64,000 nucleotides of DNA from Actinomycetota bacterium (lineage in GTDB: Bacteria; Actinomycetota; Thermoleophilia; Solirubrobacterales; Solirubrobacteraceae): assembly GCA_005888335.1 (NCBI GenBank), contig VAWY01000127.1:1-64000 (forward strand), read 5' to 3'. Below the pieces are notes generated by a model. It was not told where the DNA came from, made no database searches, and saw nothing but the letters and a program-made list of their open reading frames with translations. The translations under genes and the position numbers were made by a program. This document shows positions 51,132 to 59,502 of this stretch, piece after piece. Position 1 is the first letter of the stretch, and every line of letters starts with the position of its first letter.

Positions 51132-52348
51132 TGTCCGGCAGCCCCTTGGAACTCGTGGCGGCAGTGCTCGGAGCAGAAGTAGTACGTGCGCCCGTCGCGC
51201 TCCGCGCTCGGCGCCTTGGCGCGATCGACGCTCATGCCGCAGACCGGGTCGATCGCCCCCCGGCGCACCGTGAGCCAGAACAGCGCCCCGAAGAGCACCG
51301 CCGACACGGCGTTGAGGACGAGCTTGTAGTCGAGCTTGATCGAGCCGAAGACGTCGCTGCGGGTCGGGCGCGTCGCGGGAACGGCGCCGAGCCCGCTGAA
51401 CAGCAGGTCGATGACGAGTGCGGCGATGACCATCGTCACGAACATGAGCGCGATGATGCGCCACGCGAACGACCAGCCGTAGTACTTGCGGTACGCGACG
51501 ACGATCGGCAGCACGATGAGGTCGGCGAAGATGAACGCCATCACGCCCGCGAAGCTGATGCCGCCCGACCACAGCACGGCGGCCAGCGGCACGTTGCCGA
51601 TCGAGCACACGAAGCTCAGGACGGCGATGACCGGCCCGATGAAGGCGCCCCAGATCGCCTGCACCGCCGACGGCGCGTCCTCGAGGAACAGCGTGTTGAA
51701 GACGTCGTCGCCCAGGAGCGCGATGAAGCCGGCGAGCAGGAAGCCGATCGCGATCTCGCGGTAGAGCATCTGCCAGTCGCCGCGGAAGTTGTGGGCCACG
51801 TCCGACCACGCGCTCGCGCTCGTCAGGCGCTCGCGCCAGGTCAGGTCCTCCTCGCCGGCCGCGTGGTGCTGGTGACCGGCGTCGGCGGTCCGCGCGTGCT
51901 CGCGTGCGCGCCGCTCGAGCTCCGGGGAGACGAACAGCCGCAGCAACGCCGCCATCAGGGCGATCATCACGAGGCCGCCGAGGTACTCGGCGAGCGTGAA
52001 CTGCCAGCCGAGCAGCACCCACAGCACGAGCCCGAGCTCCCAGACGAGGTTCGTCGACGCGAACTGGAAGGCGAGCGCCGAGGCGGCCGACGCGCCCTTC
52101 TGGAACAGGCTCTTGGCGATGGCGATCGCGGCGTAGGAGCACGACGACGACGCGGCGCCGAGGGCGGTCGCGCGAACGACCGGCCCCGGCCCGGCACCCG
52201 CCAGCGCCGCCTCGATCCGCCGCCGCGGCACCCACGCCTGCACGATCGCGGAGATGAAGAAGCCCAGCACGAGCGCCCACCAGACCTCCCAGGCCATGAG
52301 GAACGCGTTCCCCAGCCCGTCGCCGATCTTGGCGAGGACGTCGCTCAT
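51128..52348 (-). CDS. ArsP/DUF318-type metal permease fused to a YHS domain
   Basis: A 406-residue protein. Eight or so membrane helices form a DUF318 (ArsP_1) permease with the signature GAASSSCSYAAIAIAKSLFQ and a second SFVCSIGNVPLAAVLWSGGI. A His-rich cytoplasmic loop (ADAGHQHHAAGEE) lies mid-protein. The last 45 residues are a YHS metal-binding domain (DPVCGMSVDRAKA, RTYYFCSEHCRHEF), usual in copper and heavy-metal proteins. It likely moves a metal or metalloid. A CsoR-type operator and a csoR stump lie upstream, pointing to copper-related control. Confidence 0.9.
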   Translation of the reverse strand: MSDVLAKIGDGLGNAFLMAWEVWWALVLGFFISAIVQAWVPRRRIEAALAGAGPGPVVRATALGAASSSCSYAAIAIAKSLFQKGASAASALAFQFASTNLVWELGLVLWVLLGWQFTLAEYLGGLVMIALMAALLRLFVSPELERRAREHARTADAGHQHHAAGEEDLTWRERLTSASAWSDVAHNFRGDWQMLYREIAIGFLLAGFIALLGDDVFNTLFLEDAPSAVQAIWGAFIGPVIAVLSFVCSIGNVPLAAVLWSGGISFAGVMAFIFADLIVLPIVVAYRKYYGWSFAWRIIALMFVTMVIAALVIDLLFSGLGAVPATRPTRSDVFGSIKLDYKLVLNAVSAVLFGALFWLTVRRGAIDPVCGMSVDRAKAPSAERDGRTYYFCSEHCRHEFQGAAGH

Positions 52349-52349
52349 G

Positions 52350-52409
52350 TCAGCCGCGGCCCATCAGCCTGGTCGCCGTGTAGCCGCGCGTCGGAGTCGG
52401 AGGAGCCAT
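52350..52409 (-). pseudogene. Truncated csoR gene (N-terminal stump) upstream of the permease
   Basis: The minus strand encodes MAPPTPTRGYTATRLMGRG and stops, one base before the permease ATG. The first 13 residues match the usual beginning of CsoR/RicR-family copper sensors, which then continue with a Lys/Arg-rich RLRRxEGQVRG helix that is missing here. The regulator seems to have been deleted after about codon 13, joining its start to a short out-of-family tail. The start codon follows TACCCT by seven bases, and the metal-type operator remains. It could still act as a translated leader peptide. Confidence 0.6.
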
Positions 52410-52417
52410 GCCCGTCA

Positions 52418-52441
52418 GGGTACAATACCCCCGCAGGGTAT
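52418..52441. promoter_or_regulatory. CsoR-type operator over the permease promoter
   Basis: ATACCC-CCGCA-GGGTAT (52425-52441) is a perfect inverted repeat with the poly-C/poly-G look of CsoR/RcnR operators. A second repeat GGGTA-CAA-TACCC (52418-52430) shares its left arm. Minus-strand -10 candidates TATTGT (52427-52422) and TACCCT (52422-52417) fall within it, so a bound repressor would block permease transcription. Confidence 0.6.
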
Positions 52442-52482
52442 ACAGCGTCCGATCCCGCGCCGCGCGTTCGCGCGCCGGCGGT

Positions 52483-52488
52483 TAGACT
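52483..52488 (+). promoter_or_regulatory. Putative -10 box of the cobalamin operon
   Basis: TAGACT (fitting TANNNT) lies just upstream of the riboswitch aptamer, placing the transcription start near 52495. There is no convincing -35. Pattern-based call. Confidence 0.4.
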
Positions 52489-52495
52489 CGCCGCC

Positions 52496-52631
52496 ACGAG
52501 CGATGGCGCGTGGAAGCCGGTGAGAGTCCGGCGCGGTCGCGCCACTGTGACCGGGTCTCCAGCGGATCCGGGAGCCAGGACTTCGGGCCGTCGCTGACAA
52601 CCGTCGTCGGGGACGCGTCATCCCCAGGAGG
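52496..52631 (+). ncRNA. Cobalamin riboswitch controlling cbtB-cbtA-cobGHIJ
   Basis: The conserved aptamer is recognisable: GGAAGCCGGTGAGAGTCCGG (52512-52531), then GCCACTGTGACCGGG (52541-52555), and the B12 box AGCCAGGAC (52573-52581). Downstream, GGGGA (52609-52613) and TCCCC (52621-52625) form a hairpin that ends exactly where AGGAGG (52626-52631) begins, so the switch probably works by hiding the cbtB ribosome site when adenosylcobalamin is bound. The regulated genes are cobalt uptake and corrin synthesis, which fits. Confidence 0.93.
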
Positions 52632-52637
52632 TTCGCC

Positions 52638-52859
52638 ATGTCGGACGTGATCGCCTCGAGCCCGTCGCTGCCCGGGGCCGTTCATCCGCCCGCCATCCTG
52701 CTGCGTGAGCTGTGGCCGTGGGCGCTGTTCGTCCTCGCGCTGCTCACGCTCGTCTACACGGTCGGCATCGAGCAGGGCGCATCGTCGCTCACGTCGGGCA
52801 ACGTGCTCCACGAGTGGATGCACGACGGCCGGCACCTGCTGGGCTTCCCCTGCCACTAG
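52638..52859 (+). CDS. cbtB: Cobalt transporter subunit CbtB
   Basis: A 73-residue protein with one membrane helix (LWPWALFVLALLTLVYTVGI) and a C-terminal histidine cluster HEWMHDGRHLLGFPCH that fits the proposed cobalt-binding site of CbtB. CbtAB is a B12-regulated cobalt transporter of five plus one helices. AGGAGG precedes the ATG at 52638, directly after the riboswitch hairpin. cbtA follows after nine bases. Confidence 0.95.
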   Translation: MSDVIASSPSLPGAVHPPAILLRELWPWALFVLALLTLVYTVGIEQGASSLTSGNVLHEWMHDGRHLLGFPCH

Positions 52860-52868
52860 CCGGCGGCC

Positions 52869-53648
52869 ATGCTGCGCAACCTGCTGCTCTGCGGCCTGGT
52901 CGCCGGGTTGTGCGCCGGTCTGCTCGCCACCGGCTTCGCCTCGGTGGCCGGCGAGCCGGCGATCGACCGCGCGATCGCCTACGAGGACGCGCACGCCCGG
53001 GCGACGGGCGGCGCCCATGACCACGCGGCGGCGGTTCCCGCGCCGGTCTCGCGCGCGCTGCAGAAGAGCGCCGGCCTCCTGACCGCCCTGGTGGTCGACG
53101 GCGTGGCGCTGGGCGGGATCTTCGCGCTCGTCTTCGCGTTCGCCTACGGGCGCGTCGGGCGAGCGAGCCCGCGGACGACCGCGCACTGGCTGGCCGGCGC
53201 CGCGTTCGTGGTCGTCTTCCTGGTCCCGTTCGTCAAGTACCCGGCGACCCCGCCCGCGGTGGGCGATCCCGCGACCATCGGGCGGCGGACGACGCTCTAC
53301 GCGACGATGTTCGCGATCTCGATCCTCGCCGCGATGGCCGCCGCGCGGCTGCGCCCCGCGCTGCGCCGGCGCCTCGACGGCCATACCGCGACGGGCCTCG
53401 CCGTCCTCGCCTACCTGGCGATCGTCGTCGCCGGCGGCCTGGCGCTACCCGGCGTCAACGAGGTCCCGGCGGACTTCCCGGCGACGACGCTGTGGCGCTT
53501 CCGCGAGGCGTCGGTCGGGCTCCAGGCGACGCTGTGGGCCACGATCGGCGTGCTCTTCGCGTCCAGCGCGCAGCGGGTGATGACGGGGCGGCCGGTCCTG
53601 CCTCGCCGGCCGCGCGCCGCCGCGGCCGCGCGGGCGGCGGCGGACTGA
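52869..53648 (+). CDS. cbtA: Cobalt transporter subunit CbtA
   Basis: A 259-residue membrane protein with about six hydrophobic segments, starting MLRNLLLCGLVAGLCAGLLA. It has the CbtA pattern of an N-terminal helix, a His-containing loop (AHARATGGAHDHAA), then VVFLVPFVKYPATPPAVGDP and NEVPADFPATTLWRFREASV near the end. It forms the channel for cobalt uptake with CbtB. It lies inside the riboswitch operon, nine bases before cobG. An Ala/Arg-rich tail ends the protein. Confidence 0.94.
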   Translation: MLRNLLLCGLVAGLCAGLLATGFASVAGEPAIDRAIAYEDAHARATGGAHDHAAAVPAPVSRALQKSAGLLTALVVDGVALGGIFALVFAFAYGRVGRASPRTTAHWLAGAAFVVVFLVPFVKYPATPPAVGDPATIGRRTTLYATMFAISILAAMAAARLRPALRRRLDGHTATGLAVLAYLAIVVAGGLALPGVNEVPADFPATTLWRFREASVGLQATLWATIGVLFASSAQRVMTGRPVLPRRPRAAAAARAAAD

Positions 53649-53657
53649 GGCGGGCGG

Positions 53658-54869
53658 ATGGCGAGGGCGGTGTGCACACCCCGGCGGCGGACGCCGATCG
53701 ACCGCTGCCCGGGCGCGCTCGAGCTGCACGATGCGCAGGACGGCGCGCTCGCGCGGATCCGCACGCCTGGCGGGCGGGTCTCGGCTGACGGCGTGCGCGC
53801 CCTCGCCCGCGCGGTCGAGCTCGGCAACGGGCTCGCCGACGTGACCTCGCGCGCCAACGTCCAGGTGCGCGGGCTCGCGCGCGAGGACGCCGGGCGTCTG
53901 GCCGCGCTGCTCTCGGCCGCCGGGATGCTTCCCTCGGCGGCGCACGACCGCGCCCGCAACGTCCTGGCCAGCCCGGTCGCCGGGCGGCACCCCGAGGCGC
54001 TCGCGGCGACCGACGCGGTCGTTGCCGACCTCGACCGGCGCCTGTGCGCCGAGCCTGCGCTCGCCGCGCTGCCCGGGCGGTTCCTCTTCGCGGTCGACGA
54101 CGGCAGCGCGCTCGCGCTCGACCACCGGGCCGACGTGGCGCTCGTCGCCGGCGAGCGCGACTTCGCGCTGTGGCTCGCGGGGCGCCGGGTGGCGCAGCGG
54201 CTTGCTGCGCCGGAGGCAGCGGCGACCGCGATCGCCGCCGCGCTCGGCTTCCTGGCCGAGCGCGACGCGCAGGGCTGCGGCGCCTGGCGGGTGGCCGAGC
54301 TCCCCGGCGGCGCGGCCGCGGTGGCGGGCCGCCTGGGCCTCGACCTCGGCCCCCCGGCGCCGGCGCCGCTCGCGCCCCGGCTCGCCCCGGGCGCGCTGCG
54401 CCAGCGCGACGGGCGGATCGCCGTCACCGCGCTCGTGCCGCTCGGCCGGCTGGACGGCGCGACCCTGGCGGGGCTCGCCGAGGTGGCGGGCGAGGTCCGC
54501 ATCTCCACTGCGCGCACGGTGACGGTGCCCGACGTCGGCGCCGGGCGGGCGGCGGGCGTGCAGGCCGCCCTGCGCGAGCTGGGCCTGTCGCTCTCGCCGC
54601 GCTCGGGCTGGGCCGGCCTGACGGCCTGCGCGGGCCTCGGCGCCTGCCCGCGGGCGCGGCTCGACGTGCGCGCCGCCGCCGCCCGGCGCGCGGCGGTCCG
54701 CGATCCGCGCGCTGGGGCCGAGCACTGGGCGGCCTGCGAGCGGCGCTGCGGCGAGCGCGCGGCGCAGCCGGTGTCGGTGGCCGCGCTGCGCGAGGGCGTC
54801 GCGGTCCGCCGCGGTGAGGAGGAGCACGTGGTGGCGAGCGCGGAGGCCGCGCTGGAGGTCCTCGCGTGA
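53658..54869 (+). CDS. cobG: Precorrin-3B synthase (oxygen-dependent)
   Basis: A 403-residue nitrite/sulfite-reductase-like protein with two ferredoxin-like halves: [36 protein letters not shown], and [16 protein letters not shown]. Four cysteines for a 4Fe-4S cluster occur as CAGLGAC and CERRC near residues 315-365. CobG hydroxylates C20 and makes the gamma-lactone of precorrin-3A using O2, so it marks the aerobic B12 route. It follows cbtA and overlaps cobH by GTGA. Confidence 0.9.
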   Translation: MARAVCTPRRRTPIDRCPGALELHDAQDGALARIRTPGGRVSADGVRALARAVELGNGLADVTSRANVQVRGLAREDAGRLAALLSAAGMLPSAAHDRARNVLASPVAGRHPEALAATDAVVADLDRRLCAEPALAALPGRFLFAVDDGSALALDHRADVALVAGERDFALWLAGRRVAQRLAAPEAAATAIAAALGFLAERDAQGCGAWRVAELPGGAAAVAGRLGLDLGPPAPAPLAPRLAPGALRQRDGRIAVTALVPLGRLDGATLAGLAEVAGEVRISTARTVTVPDVGAGRAAGVQAALRELGLSLSPRSGWAGLTACAGLGACPRARLDVRAAAARRAAVRDPRAGAEHWAACERRCGERAAQPVSVAALREGVAVRRGEEEHVVASAEAALEVLA

Positions 54870-55492
54870 TCGCCTACGTCCGCGACGGCGCCGAGATCTA
54901 CCGGCGGTCGTTCGCGATCATCCGCGCGGAGGCCGACCTGGCCGGCTTCGACCCGGTGCTCGAGCGCGCCGTCGTGCGGATGATCCACGCGTGCGGGATG
55001 GTCGACCTCGCCGGCGACGTCGACGCCTCGCCCGGCTTCGCCGGCGCCGCGACGGCGGCGCTCCAGGCCGGCGCGCCGGTCCTGTGCGACACGCGGATGG
55101 TCGCTTCCGGGGTGACGCGCTCGCGGCTGCCCGCCGGCAACGACGTCGTCTGCACGCTCGGCGACCCGCGCGTGCCCGCGCTCGCGGCCGAGCTGGACAC
55201 GACGCGCACCGCCGCGGCGCTGGAGCTCTGGCGCGAGCGGCTGGCGGGCTCGCTCGTCGTCGTCGGCAACGCGCCGACGGCGCTCTTCCGCGCGCTCGAG
55301 CTGGTCGCCGAGGGCGCCCCGCCGCCGGCCGCGATCATCGGGGTCCCGGTCGGCTTTGTCGGCGCGGCGGAGTCCAAGGACGCGCTCGCCGCGAACGGCG
55401 CCGGCCTCGAGTACCTCGTCGTCCACGGCCGCCGCGGCGGGAGCGCGATCGCGGCGGCCGCGGTCAACGCGCTGGCGAGCGAGGCGGAATGA
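54866..55492 (+). CDS. cobH: Precorrin-8X methylmutase
   Basis: Encodes 208 residues from a GTG overlapping cobG. The catalytic His is H41 in [48 protein letters not shown] and [16 protein letters not shown] are the standard blocks. It moves the C11 methyl to C12, giving hydrogenobyrinic acid. The stop overlaps cobIJ by ATGA. Confidence 0.96.
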   Translation: MIAYVRDGAEIYRRSFAIIRAEADLAGFDPVLERAVVRMIHACGMVDLAGDVDASPGFAGAATAALQAGAPVLCDTRMVASGVTRSRLPAGNDVVCTLGDPRVPALAAELDTTRTAAALELWRERLAGSLVVVGNAPTALFRALELVAEGAPPPAAIIGVPVGFVGAAESKDALAANGAGLEYLVVHGRRGGSAIAAAAVNALASEAE

Positions 55493-56982
55493 GCGCCACC
55501 GGCCGGCTCTTCGGCGTCGGGGTGGGGCCGGGCGACCCCGAGCTCGTCACCGTCAAGGCGCGGCGCATCATCGAGGCCGCGGACGTGATCGCCTACCCGG
55601 TGGCGAGCCACGCGCGCGGGGTGGCGCGCAGCGTCGCGTCGCCCTACCTGCGCGACGACCAGATCCAGCTGGCGCTGACCTACCCGGTGACGACCGGCGA
55701 GACCGAGCACCCGGGCGGCTACGCGGGCGCGCTGCGCGACTTCTACGACGCATCGGCCGCGCGGCTCGCCGAGCACCTCGACGCGGGGCGCGACGTCGCC
55801 GTGCTGTGCGAGGGCGACCCGTTCTTCTACGGCTCGTACATGTACCTGCACGAGCGCCTCGCGCACCGCTATCCGACCGAGGTCGTGCCGGGCGTGACGT
55901 CGTTCAGCGCCGCCGCCGCGGCGGCGGGACGGCCGCTCGCCAAGCGCGACGACGTCCTGACCGTGCTGCCGGGCACGCTGCCGCCCGACGTGCTGGCCGC
56001 GCGCCTGCGCACCAGCGACGCGGCGGTGATCCTCAAGCTGGGGCGCACGTTCCCGGGCGTCGTGCAAGCGGCCGAGGGCGCCGCGGTCGCCGACCGCGCC
56101 GTCTACGTCGAGCGGGCGAGCGCGCCCGAGCAGCGGATCGCGCCGCTGCGCGAGGTCGGCTCGGACGTGCCGTACATGTCGCTCGTGCTCGTGCCGACGG
56201 CGACCGGCGGGCGGCGGCGCAACGGGCATGCCGGGCGCGTGGCGGTCGTCGGGCTGGGCCCCGCCGGCCCCGACTGGCTGACCCCCGAGGCCCAGGCCGA
56301 GCTGGCGGGCGCCGAGCACCTCGTCGGCTACGCGCCCTACCTCGACCGGGTGCCGCACCGCCGCGGGCAGCGCCGCCACGCCAGCGACAACCGCGTCGAG
56401 GCGCAGCGCGCCCGCGAGGCGCTCGAGCTCGCCGCCGCCGGCGCGCGCGTGGCGGTCGTCTCGTCCGGCGATCCCGGCATCTTCGCGATGGCCACGGCGG
56501 TGCTCGAGGCGCTCGACGGCGCCGGCGAGCGCTTCGGCGGCGTCGAGCTGCGCGTGGTCCCGGGTCTGTCGGCCATGCAGGCGGCGGCGGCCCGGGTCGG
56601 CGCACCGCTGGGCCACGACTTCTGCGTCATCTCCCTCTCGGACCAGCGCAAGCCGTGGGCGGTCATCGAGCGCCGGCTCGAGGCCGCCGCCGGCGCGGAC
56701 CTCGCGCTGGCGCTCTACAACCCCGCGTCGCGCAGCCGGCGCGAGCAGCTCGAGCGCGCCGTCGGAGTCCTGCTGCGCCACCGCGATCCGAAGACGCCGG
56801 TCGTGGTCGCGCGGGCGGTGGGCAGCGCCGACGAGCGGGTGGACGTCACGACGCTCGGCGCGCTCGATCCGGGCGCGGTCGACATGCGCACGCTGCTGAT
56901 CGTCGGGTCGTCGCAGACCCGGGTGTTCCCCAACGGCGGAGGGCCGCCGCGCGTGTACACGCCGCGCAGCTACCCGGGGTGA
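55489..56982 (+). CDS. cobIJ: Fused precorrin-2 C20- and precorrin-3B C17-methyltransferase CobIJ
   Basis: A 497-residue two-domain protein. The N-terminal CobI domain (about 1-240) has [20 protein letters not shown] and [19 protein letters not shown]. The C-terminal CobJ domain (from about 249) has [39 protein letters not shown] and [19 protein letters not shown]. Both are SAM-dependent tetrapyrrole methylases. The fusion is known from mycobacteria and relatives. It closes the plus-strand riboswitch operon, its end overlapping convergent cobK by 13 bp. Confidence 0.96.
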   Translation: MSATGRLFGVGVGPGDPELVTVKARRIIEAADVIAYPVASHARGVARSVASPYLRDDQIQLALTYPVTTGETEHPGGYAGALRDFYDASAARLAEHLDAGRDVAVLCEGDPFFYGSYMYLHERLAHRYPTEVVPGVTSFSAAAAAAGRPLAKRDDVLTVLPGTLPPDVLAARLRTSDAAVILKLGRTFPGVVQAAEGAAVADRAVYVERASAPEQRIAPLREVGSDVPYMSLVLVPTATGGRRRNGHAGRVAVVGLGPAGPDWLTPEAQAELAGAEHLVGYAPYLDRVPHRRGQRRHASDNRVEAQRAREALELAAAGARVAVVSSGDPGIFAMATAVLEALDGAGERFGGVELRVVPGLSAMQAAAARVGAPLGHDFCVISLSDQRKPWAVIERRLEAAAGADLALALYNPASRSRREQLERAVGVLLRHRDPKTPVVVARAVGSADERVDVTTLGALDPGAVDMRTLLIVGSSQTRVFPNGGGPPRVYTPRSYPG

Positions 56983-57701
56983 GCCCAGTCCAGCGCCTCG
57001 TCCACCGAGGCGACGGTGCGCACGGCGGGGCGGGGCGGGCGGTCGACGACGATCACCGGCAGGCCGTGCGCACGGGCCGCGTCGAGCTTGGCCTCGGTCA
57101 GCCGGCCGCCGCTGTCCTTGGTGATGACGTGATCGATCCGGTGGCGGTCGACGAGCGCCAGCTCGCCCTCGAGGGTGTACGGCCCGCGGTCGAGGACGAG
57201 CTCGTGCTCGGGCGGGAGCGGTGGCGCGGGCGTCTCGACGCAGCGCACCAGGAACCACACGTCCTTCACGGCAGCGAACGCGGCGAGGCCCTGGCGGCCG
57301 GTGGTGAGCAGCGCGCGGCGGCCGAGGCGCGGGGCAAGGTCCGCCGCAGCGGCGAGGTCGGGGACGCGATGCCAGCGGTCGCCCTCGCCCGGGGCCCAGC
57401 CGGGGCGCTCGAGGCGCAGCAGCGGCACGCCGGTCGCCGCGCACGCGTGCGACGCCGAGACGGAGATGCGCTCGGCGAACGGGTGCGTGGCGTCGACCAC
57501 CGCGCCGATGCGCTCGTCGGCGAGCCAGCGGGCGAGCGCATCGCGGCCGCCGAAGCCGCCGACGCGGACCTCGCCGCGCGGCAGGCGCGGGTTGGCGACG
57601 CGGCCGGCGAGCGAGGAGATCACCGGGACGCCGGCGTCGTCGAGCGCGGCGGCGAGCTCGCGCGCCTCGGCGGTCCCGCCCAGGACGAGCACGCGGGTCA
57701 C
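56970..57701 (-). CDS. cobK: Precorrin-6A reductase
   Basis: Encodes 243 residues from a GTG at 57701. It shows VLVLGGTAEARELAAALDDA at the N-terminus, GAVVDATHPFAERISVSASH, LLTTGRQGLAAFAAVKDVW, and VITKDSGGRLTEAKLDAARA near the end, all typical of CobK/CbiJ. It reduces the C18-C19 bond of precorrin-6A with NADPH. It is divergent from cbiD: the two GTG starts are only five bases apart. Confidence 0.95.
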   Translation of the reverse strand: MTRVLVLGGTAEARELAAALDDAGVPVISSLAGRVANPRLPRGEVRVGGFGGRDALARWLADERIGAVVDATHPFAERISVSASHACAATGVPLLRLERPGWAPGEGDRWHRVPDLAAAADLAPRLGRRALLTTGRQGLAAFAAVKDVWFLVRCVETPAPPLPPEHELVLDRGPYTLEGELALVDRHRIDHVITKDSGGRLTEAKLDAARAHGLPVIVVDRPPRPAVRTVASVDEALDWAHPG

Positions 57702-57712
57702 ACGGCGTGACC
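57696..57712. repeat. Inverted repeat formed by the cobK and cbiD start codons
   Basis: GGTCAC-ACGGC-GTGACC (57696-57712) is a perfect inverted repeat centred between the two GTG starts, because both genes begin GTGACC. No promoter can fit in the five-base gap, so promoters must lie inside the opposite gene. It may be coincidence of similar N-termini. Confidence 0.6.
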
Positions 57713-58786
57713 GAGCTGCGCCGCGGGTGGACGACCGGCGCGTGCGCGACCGCGGCGGCTGCGGCGGCCTACGAGGCGCTGCTGACCGGGGCTTTCCCGG
57801 AGGCGGTCGAGGTCCCGCTCCCCGGCGGGCAGCGCCCGGCGTTCGCGCTCGCCGTCGAGCGGCTCGGCGAGGGCGAGGCGACCGCCGGGGTGATCAAGGA
57901 CGCGGGCGACGACCCCGACGTCACCCACGGCGCGCTGGTGCTGGCCACCGTGCGGCACGGCGCGGCGGGGGCGGGCGTCGTCTTCGCGGCCGGCGAGGGC
58001 GTCGGGACGGTCACGCTCCCCGGGCTGCCGGTGGCGGTCGGCGAGCCCGCGATCAACCCCGCCCCGCGGCGGATGATGCGCGAGGCGGTCGCCCGGGTCG
58101 CCACCGCGCACGGCGCCGGCGGCGACGTCGTGGTGGAGATCGGCGTCGAGGGCGGCGCGGAGCTGGCGAAGCGCACGTGGAACCCGCGGCTGGGGATCGT
58201 CGGCGGGCTGTCGATCCTCGGCACCACCGGGATCGTCGTCCCGTACTCGTGCTCGGCCTGGATCGCCTCGATCCGCCAGGGCGTCGACGTCGCGCGCGCC
58301 GCCGGCCACCAGCACGTGGTCGCCGCCACCGGCGACACCTCGGAGCGCGCCGCGCAGGCGCTGTACGGCCTCCCCGACACCGCGCTGCTCGACATGGGCG
58401 ACTTCGCCGGGGCGACCCTGAAGTACCTCGCTCGCCACCCCGTCGCACGGCTCACGCTGGCCGGCGGGTTCGCCAAGCTCTCCAAGCTCGCGGCCGGGCA
58501 TCTCGACCTGCACTCGGCGCGCTCGCAGGTCGATCTGGAGCGCCTCGCCGCGCTGGCGCTCGCCGAGGGCGCGAGCGAGGAGCTCGCCGCGCGCCTGCGC
58601 GGCGCCAACACCGCGCTCGAGGCCCACCAGCTCGCCGCCGCCGCCGGGGTGCCGCTGGCCCAACGCGTCGCGCATGAAGCCCGGCGCGTCGCGCTCGAGG
58701 TGCTGGGCGGCGCGCCGGTCGCGGTCGAGGTGCTCGTGGTCGATCGTCAGGGTCACGTGGCGGCGCGCACGCGCGCGGCCGAGTAG
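57707..58786 (+). CDS. cbiD: Cobalt-precorrin-5B C1-methyltransferase
   Basis: Encodes 359 residues from a GTG at 57707. The family start is LRRGWTTGACATAAAAAAYE, with AGVIKDAGDDPDVTHGALV, VGEPAINPAPRRMM, LGIVGGLSILGTTGIVVPYS and GFAKLSKLAAGHLDLHSARS. CbiD methylates C1 and expels the C20 fragment in the anaerobic pathway. Its presence beside CobG indicates a mixed pathway with CbiD doing the step normally done by CobF. The 3' end overlaps convergent cobM by 34 bp. Confidence 0.96.
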   Translation: MTELRRGWTTGACATAAAAAAYEALLTGAFPEAVEVPLPGGQRPAFALAVERLGEGEATAGVIKDAGDDPDVTHGALVLATVRHGAAGAGVVFAAGEGVGTVTLPGLPVAVGEPAINPAPRRMMREAVARVATAHGAGGDVVVEIGVEGGAELAKRTWNPRLGIVGGLSILGTTGIVVPYSCSAWIASIRQGVDVARAAGHQHVVAATGDTSERAAQALYGLPDTALLDMGDFAGATLKYLARHPVARLTLAGGFAKLSKLAAGHLDLHSARSQVDLERLAALALAEGASEELAARLRGANTALEAHQLAAAAGVPLAQRVAHEARRVALEVLGGAPVAVEVLVVDRQGHVAARTRAAE

Positions 58787-59502
58787 AGGTGGCTGTCGCG
58801 AAAGCCCGTGGCGGCCAGCGCCGGCCCGACGACGATGGTCGCCGTCCGGCGAACCCCCGCGGCGAGCACGTCGGCGGCGATCGTCGCCAGCGTGCCGCGG
58901 AGCACGACCTCGTCGGGCCAGCTCGCGCGGGCCACGACGGCCGCCGGGCACTCGGCGCCGTAGTGCGGCGCCAGCGCGTCCGCGATCTCCTCGATGGCCT
59001 GCGCGCCGAGGTGGATCACCAGCGTCGCCCCGTGCACGGCCAGGCTCGCGAGGTCCTCGCCGGGCGGCATCGCCGATGCGCGCCGCCCGTAGCGGGTGAG
59101 GATCACCGTCTGCGCGACCTCGGGGACGGTCAGCTCGCGCCGCAGCGCGGCCGCGGTCGCGGCGAAGGCCGGGACGCCGGGGGTCACGTCCCAGGGGATG
59201 CCGAGCGCGTCGAGCCGGCGCATCTGCTCGGCGGCCGCGCTGTAGATCGACAGGTCGCCGGAGTGCAGGCGCGCGACGTCCTGCCCGCACACGTGCGCGC
59301 GCTCCATCTCGCCCACGATCTGGTCCAGGTCGAGGTGCTGCGTGTCCACCAGCCGCGCGCCCGGGGCCGAGTGGGCGAGCACCTCGTCCGGGACGAGCGC
59401 GCCGGCGTACAGGCACACCGGCGAGGCCGCGATCAGCCGCTGGGCGCGCAGCGTCAGGAGGTCCGGCGCGCCGGGGCCGGCGCCGATGAAGTGCACGGTC
59501 AC
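58753..59502 (-). CDS. cobM: Precorrin-4 C11-methyltransferase
   Basis: Encodes 249 residues from a GTG overlapping cobL by GTGA. Tetrapyrrole methylase motifs are VHFIGAGPGAPDLLTLRAQR, LHSGDLSIYSAAAEQMRRLD, VTPGVPAFAATAAALRREL and ILTRYGRRASAMPPGEDLAS, the last matching CobM/CbiF. It adds the C11 methyl using SAM. It is the last gene of the minus-strand cobB-cobUC-cbiZ-cobL-cobM operon. Confidence 0.95.
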   Translation of the reverse strand: MTVHFIGAGPGAPDLLTLRAQRLIAASPVCLYAGALVPDEVLAHSAPGARLVDTQHLDLDQIVGEMERAHVCGQDVARLHSGDLSIYSAAAEQMRRLDALGIPWDVTPGVPAFAATAAALRRELTVPEVAQTVILTRYGRRASAMPPGEDLASLAVHGATLVIHLGAQAIEEIADALAPHYGAECPAAVVARASWPDEVVLRGTLATIAADVLAAGVRRTATIVVGPALAATGFRDSHLYSAARVRAAT

